Part shown: one piece after another, positions 57,886-64,000 of the stretch | How positions within the stretch are numbered: position 1 is the stretch's first letter | Layout of the letters: each line of letters opens with the position of its first letter | Assembly: GCF_000276665.1 (NCBI RefSeq) | Contig: NW_004955429.1 | Coordinates: forward strand, 6,754,032-6,818,031 | Length of the DNA: 64,000 bases | Direction of reading: 5' to 3' | Origin: Chinchilla lanigera | Lineage: Eukaryota; Chordata; Mammalia; Rodentia; Chinchillidae | Made by a program: the position numbers and the translations under genes | Notes under the pieces: generated by a model | The model's database searches: none | Told to the model about the DNA's origin: nothing | The model's input: the letters and a program-made list of their open reading frames with translations, nothing else

Positions 57886-60020
57886 GTTGGCTTCCTCCGT
57901 CTGTTTTTGTTCCATCTAGACCCCCACCCTGATGGATGGTACTGCCAGCTGGCTATGGACTGAGTCCCCCCAAACCATGAGCTAAATTAAAATTCTCCCT
58001 GTTTAAGTTGTGGATGTCAGGTATTGTGTCCCAGCAATGGGGAAACTAATACAGAAAATTGGTACCAGAGAAGTAAGGTTGTTGCTGTGATAGTACCTGA
58101 CTGTGTAGTTTGCATGCTTTTGGAACTAGTTTACAGGAGGAGTTTGGAAAGGCTTGGAGATGCAGGCTCAAGAAGCCTTAGAATGTTGTAAACAGAGTGT
58201 GATAGGTTCTGGTCAGAGTTCAGAAGACCCAGATGCTGATAGGAATGTAGACAGTAAAAGTCAGACTCAGGAGGTTTCATTTGGGAACAAGGATTCCATT
58301 GGGAATTGGGCCAGAGGCATGTTACACTCTGGCAGAAAATGTCTACATTTTGCCCATGTCCTGAGACTTTGCTGGAGACTGAGATTAAGGGTTATAGACT
58401 AATTAATCAGGCAGAGGAAAATTTAAGATAGCCAAACATTCAAGCTGTGATATGGGGAGTGGTGGATGCTTTTAGCAAGATTTTATAGTGAGAATTGAGC
58501 AAAAGACAAAGCTCAAATTTTTGAAAGACTTAAATTTTGGCCCAGAAGGATTCATGTGAGAAGTTGGGGCCCAAAGAGATATGACTGCTAACAAGATTAG
58601 CACCATTAAAAAGAAACCAAGTGCTTTATATGGGAACCCGAAGAAAGTTGCCTTGAGAGCATCATAGAAATCAGCAATACCCTACCCATGGCAGATTCAG
58701 GAGTCCAAAAGTGCCAGCCTTTCATTTGAAAAGAGAGTCCCTGGGATCCCTGCTCAGGAAGGGCTTCCTAGGAAATTGGTTCCCAGGGATTCATTTCACC
58801 ATGCTCAGCCATCCAGGCACTCAGGAAGCCACTGTAGCCATGGTCCAAAGAGAGCAGGCGAGGCTGGGGATTTAGCCCAGTGGCACAGCACCTACCTGGC
58901 AAGCGCAAGGTCGTGAGTTTGATTCCTGGTGCCAGAAGAAAAATAAAAACAAAAACAAACAAACAAACAAAGAGACCTGGCTACTACTTGAGCTGGTGGC
59001 AGACCTTGGTATTGTCCATATGCTGCTATTTTTACTGGCTTGCAGAGTGCAAGAGTTGTTGGGTAAGGCAGGCACTAGCTATATTTCAAAGGCAAGCCTG
59101 ATAGGGCAGTGCATGAAGCTGTGGGAATGAAGCTGAAGGTGCAGTGGAGACCCCAGGACATTGCAGATGCCAGTAATATGGAATGTCATCCAAGGAAAGC
59201 TGTGGCTATGAGTGGAGCTAACCTGAGAGAAGATTTTTGGCTACAACCAGCAAGCCCATGTGTTGGGATCACCCATGCTCTTTAGAACTCGCATTTTACC
59301 ACCATGTGCCCCAGATGCTAGCCCTGGAACTCTAGGATTTAATATTTGCCCTGATGATCAGTCTTGTTTTGGTCTGATTGTTTTCTTCTACCTATTCCTC
59401 TCTTGGAATGGGAATTCCTGTCTGTGCCATTGTACCTTAGCATTGTGTGACTTGTTTTTTATTTTTACAGAGGTTCATAGCTAAGAGTTTGAGTTTCAGA
59501 AGAGACTTTGACTTGGAGTTTGGAAAAATGCTGGATCTGTTGAGACTTTGAGGAAGAGATTACTGCATGTCAGTTGTATACAGGGTAGTTGTATTACGTT
59601 AGGTCGAATTATGAATATGCTTTTTATTTGGAGATTAAGTATGGTTTAAGGAGATGTGTTTTGAGTATAAAGTGAACAGGGGGGTGGGGTTGAGATCACT
59701 AATCCTGATATGTCAGTTTCCCTAGATTAAGAAATGCCTAGAAGCTTTTCCTGGGAGTGTCTGGTGGGTCATGGAGGCATGGTCTTGGGTACTATATATG
59801 GTCCCTCTCCCTTTCCTATCTGGTGTGTTCCCCTGCTCTGTTCCCTGGCCTCCATGAATTAAGGAGCTTTGTTCCACTACGCCCATCTACCATGATGTTC
59901 CTGTCTTGGAGCCACCTGACTATTGACTGAATCACCCCAACTGTGAGCTAAGTTAAAACTCTTCTCTAAATTATGGTTGCTGGTTATTATGTCTCAGTGA
60001 TGGGAAAGCTGACTGAAACA
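57886..60020 (+). mobile_element. MaLR (ERVL-MaLR) element with internal region
   Basis: A truncated left LTR (to 58053, ending ACTAATACA) is followed by TTGGTACCAGAG at the primer-binding region and about 1.6 kb of internal sequence like that of other MaLRs. A purine tract ACAGGGGGGTGGGG precedes the right LTR (59691-60020, TGAGATCACT to TGACTGAAACA). No coding capacity is expected for MaLRs and none is seen. An ID sits inside at 58861. It lies in DNAJC1 intron 1 in the sense orientation. Confidence 0.85.
58861..58970 (+). mobile_element. ID SINE inside the MaLR internal region
   Basis: GAGGCTGGGGATTTAGCCCA..GAGTTTGATTCCTGGTGCC with an AAAC-rich tail. Confidence 0.94.
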
Positions 60021-62237
60021 GTAACCTTCCAATCATTTATCTTTCTTATGTAGGCATATCATGCATGCAGGTAGAGCTGAATGAATACACTTGTGATTGT
60101 ATACATCTTTGCATCAGATTGGATTATTATAAAATTAGTTGACTTGTTGTGTACACTATTTATTATAGTGTGGTAGTGCAATTTAGTGGAAGTTGCCTAA
60201 GCACATTTTCTGGCAAAAAGCAAGTCTATTGTGAAAATTTTGCCATATAGAATCCAGAGCTAATAGAACAACAGTAGTTTAGTTGTAAGTTTCCTTTTGT
60301 ACTTTAATGCCTTTTTGAGTCATTTTTGCATTAATTATGAGAATACTTTTAGAATCTGTTTTTTATGCATAGATAATCACCTAAGCTGAACTGGTAAAGT
60401 GGAATTAGTTCCTCTTACAATTATTCTAGAGATAAATTGTACAATCTAATTATATAGTCACCATTTTACCCAATGACTGGTTTAATATGGTGAATTTTAA
60501 ATCATATTTTATTCAGTGTCTGGAATGCAACAGGGTAGGGAGGTGAGAGTATGTAGTTGACTTGGTAATTACCAAGAGGAGAATATTTGTGGCAATTAAA
60601 ATAGCATCAAGGCAAGTACTTTGATAAAATGTTTGACTTGTTCTCAGCTTTCTTATATTTTCTATAAGTGAGCTACTTTTTCTATAAACAAGTATAGTAT
60701 TTTAAAAATCTTTTTCTAATTTGGGCATTATTGTGTCTATTTTGTATGGTAATGATACCAATTCCACCTATAATTCAAAACGATTCCAAACCCTTTACTG
60801 ATACAGGATTGTAAAGAGATGAAGGAAAAGGAATTACAGGGAAAGGAGAGATTTCTGATTGGGAGAGAAGGACCCTTGACCATTTTGGAGTAAAGCTACT
60901 CATACACACTTTCAAAAGCCTTCATTTTTATCAAACACTTAATTATGAAAGATGAGTTGGTCCTATACTAATAAATGAAAAAATATTACTTTTATGTAAT
61001 GTCATAGTATTTTAAGAGCTAAATTGTTTGAGTTAATACTGCCTATATTTAATATAAGTTTTTTGTCTGAGTGTCTTTAAGACTTAATTAGAAATTTAAT
61101 CTAGAATTTGTTTCATTCTCCATCCTACTTCGTAATAAATTAAATGTTAGGATTCATTCACTTACTCAGTGTTTCTGATTACCATCATCCAGCAACTAGA
61201 ATCTCATATGTAATCAGGTATATTGCAGAAACATGAACATGCCACAGTCCACATTTCTGGTTAGAGAAATATCTGTATAAAACAATATGCTCTGTTACTA
61301 GATGGATGCCTGTGTTTTTAGTATGAAGCAATAGGTATTAGCTGTGCATAGCTACACAGTCAGTTAATAGAATTTGAGTTGTTCAATATTAAAGCTAAGA
61401 GTCTAAGACCAAGAATTAAATAAAGGACATGCCACAGTATTAATGGCAGCATTAAAATGAAAAGAACCAGTATTAAAATACCACTCAGAGCAAACACTAA
61501 AATTCTAAAAAGGAGTAATTTCCTTAATTAGCAATTCTGGAATATATATAAGTCCTCATTATAAGAGGCACAAGAATTTTAAAAAGCTACATGAGACCAT
61601 ACTGTGGCACAGTGGGCAGTAGTGCAAATGAGTTAAGACCAGAAGAAAAAAGGTCACCATAGTTGTTTACTAGAAAAGTCTGCACAGACCATAGAAGCAT
61701 CTTAGAGACCATACATAAATCTTAGGGTCCATAGAAACTTTATCTTTCTAGCCAGTCCTTCATAACTTTCTTCATACCTTCAAAATACTGTATAGCATGT
61801 TAAGGATGCTGTGCCATGACTAATTGAATTTATGCTTGACCAAGAAACCTCTGGCTTTTGGTTAAGTTGGAAATCTTATCAGCAGTTACTTTCAGTTAAT
61901 CCTACTTTTGGTTAACAGAAGAATAGATAGGTGCTTTTTCACTGTAAGTAGCATTTTGTCTAATAGTTGGTGATTAAACTTGATTTATGGGAAGTGTATA
62001 TATGTATGTATAATACAGAAACTTTGGAAATTGTGATTTTACTTCAGTTTGATTATATTTTATAGTGTTTTTGTATGGATCTTTATAGTAGAAAATAGAT
62101 TTCCTGGGTTTAAAACATATTAATTTAGGTATCTGATAGAGTTCAAATGAATGCCATGTTTTGCAGTTCTGAAGTAGTTATACAGAATTAATGTGTGACT
62201 TTGTATCATACCTTTGGAGGTATCTAAGATACAGCTT

Positions 62238-62403
62238 CACTGTGCGTGGTGGCCCATGCCTGTAATCCCAGCACTCAGAAGGCTGAGGCAGGAGGATCGC
62301 AGTGAGTTTGAAGCCAGCCTGGGCTACATGATGAGTCCAAGGCCAGCCTGAATTAGAGTGAGACCCTGTCTCAAACATCCCCCAATATTTTTTTAAAGTA
62401 ACT
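62238..62403 (+). mobile_element. B1 SINE
   Basis: Flanked by TAAGATACAGCTT (62225-62237) and TAAGATACAACTT (62404-62416). Confidence 0.95.
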
Positions 62404-63366
62404 TAAGATACAACTTAGATTGATCTTCAGAGTACTTAACAGTGAAGAACTTCATAATTTCAGAGTGCTACCATCTCTCAAAACATGATTAAAACTTCTT
62501 GTTTTCAGTGGCTTTCAAAACCAGCAGCCAATTTTTCACGTTATCTTCATTGTAGTAAATTTTTGCCAAGTTGGGTTTAATTTTTGGCTGTAGCTAATAG
62601 TCTTTTGGCGCTAAATTTGGCAACTTAATTAGATTAGTGAAATTGGGTAAATACAACTTGTATTGATAAAGAGATTTGAATATAAATTTCATGTAAGGCT
62701 CATGAAACAGAAGTTTGAGCAATATGAACATAAAGTAAGTTTGTAACCTCATAAGGCAATAGGATGTCATGGAGTAAATGACCTTTGGGAAAGTAGAGAG
62801 AAATGCCTAAAGACAAATACAAGAGGTAATGGAGTAACATCTCCATCTTGTGGTCCTTTCTGGATATTGCCATTAAAAATGTTAAAGGGTTGTATTTTCA
62901 CAACTGTAGGCATAAATAACAATAAAATGTGAGACAGGTGAAAATAAAGATTTTTTTACAGTACTTATAGGAACCTTTAAGACTGAGCGTCCCATTTAAG
63001 ATATTTGGTGAAAGTGTACTGAGATAAAGATACCCTCCCTGGAGCAGCCTTAATAGCCTTAACAGCCTTAACTCCAGTGTCTCACAATTAGAGTTTTCTA
63101 TGAAGTGCCATGCATGAAAGAGGTTAGTAAATCACTGCTGAGATATGCCATTCTGACCTGTGTGTGTATAATTACATAAGGTAAATTCATGCTTGAGTAT
63201 ATATTTTATGTATCTGTAAGCATAAAATTGTCCTATAAAATTAGTCTTGCCAAAATCTTTTATAAAGTGAAACCATAAGTTGGCTCTCACAGAACCGAAG
63301 GCATTGTTTAACGTATGGGTGAGGCAATCAAAGAAAGAATCAAAAAGTTTTGATGAAATTAGCATC

Positions 63367-63432
63367 TTTCAGTTACTTGATTACTTTCAGTTTCTTGATT
63401 ATTTACTTTCAGTTACTTGATTACTTACTGAA
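63367..63432. repeat. Short tandem repeat, ~20-base units
   Basis: Three units of TTTCAGTTACTTGATTAC, followed by CTTACTGAAAGTAAG, which is an inverted repeat of the unit start. Confidence 0.8.
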
Positions 63433-64000
63433 AGTAAGTGGCAGAATGATGATTATACATTACCACATTTTGCACTAACTCGGAAATACACTTGACCTTC
63501 TGTATCTGTGGGTTCCACATTAACTGTGGATGGAAAATATTTGGGAAAAAACTTGCATCTTTTCTAAACATGTGCAAATTTTTCTTTGTTATAATTCCTT
63601 AAATAATACAGTATAACAACTACTTACATAGCATTTATATTGTAATAGGTATTATAAGTAATCTAGGAACAGTTTAGGATATAGGAGAGGAGGAATGTGA
63701 ATTAAGTTACATACAAATACTAATCTGTATAAAAGGGGCTTGAGTATTTGCAGATTTTGGTATCTGCAGGCATCCTGCAACCAGTAGCAGCAAACTGCAA
63801 TGATCTGTAATTGTCCTCTGTAGGAAGGCAGTATAAATGGCTTTGGAATATAAAAGTATGCAAATTTTGGTTAACCTAAGGTAATATTTTGTGACACTGG
63901 GAGATAAAAAATATTTCACTTACTAATCTTGACTAACAGATATTGTATATTTTTGACAGATGTCAGACTTTTTAGGTTATGAATCCGTTAGAGCAGTACT

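Larger units (their letters stand above)
52941..64000 (+). other. DNAJC1: DNAJC1 intron 1 (5' part)
   Basis: This starts at the GT donor of exon 1. I searched by eye for the next exon (it should open with the DAS..DIRKAYRKL part of the J domain and carry HPD) and found none, so the whole right end is intron. It contains ID, B1 and MaLR insertions listed separately. The stretches 53110-54558, 54692-55180, 56141-56827, 60030-62224 and 62417-64000 show only AT-rich, mostly old sequence with no gene that I can see. Confidence 0.85.

Noticed and set aside
63900..64000. Possible acceptor TTTTTGACAG followed by open sequence near the right edge
   Set aside because: The downstream codons do not match the expected DNAJC1 exon 2, and the polypyrimidine tract is weak.

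Overview
The window is mammalian nuclear DNA from a rodent. It holds many B1 SINEs (7SL-derived, with the internal duplication typical of rodent B1) and ID SINEs (tRNA-Ala-derived), together with L1, L2, MIR and MaLR repeats. The ID consensus seen here (GGGGCTGGGGATTTAGCTCA, ending in a TACCGGAG-type 3' end) is not the mouse/rat form nor, as far as I recall, the squirrel or guinea-pig form. My best guess is a castorimorph such as beaver; this is inference only.

The one functional gene I can support is DNAJC1 on the + strand. Its CpG-island promoter lies near 52.26-52.52 kb. The first exon is largely hidden by a 338-base run of N, but its last 26 codons (52863-52940) are readable and end at a clean GT donor. 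Everything from 52941 to the window end is intron 1; no second exon is visible. Upstream, 1-52 kb is intergenic and made mostly of repeats.

Layout: 1-13.7 kb has L1 3' ends, MaLR LTRs, a TRIAP1 processed pseudogene (6.94-7.16 kb), three copies of an unidentified LTR-like repeat, two B1-ID composite SINEs, and a B1 split by a 5'-inverted L1. 14-23 kb is mostly old, low-copy sequence with an L2, MLT1-like LTRs and an exact 85-bp duplication. 23.8-26.5 kb is an old antisense L1 riddled with ID insertions. 26.5-37 kb has microsatellites, several young IDs and B1s, MIRs, and an 800-base gap. 39.6-41.5 kb holds tandem L1 3'-UTR-like units, a class I endogenous retrovirus gag remnant on the - strand and an unidentified GC-rich coding-like stretch. 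46.6-48.8 kb is an old antisense L1 split by a younger sense L1. 57.7-60.0 kb, within DNAJC1 intron 1, is a MaLR element with internal region and two LTRs.

No novel multi-gene system is present. The things most worth a second look are the 85-bp exact duplication, the twin-primed L1, the local LTR-like family, a consensus-perfect CTCF motif at 44 kb, and the RFX/CRE/ETS-type site cluster in the DNAJC1 promoter. Nearly all other open reading frames lie in repeats and are not genes.
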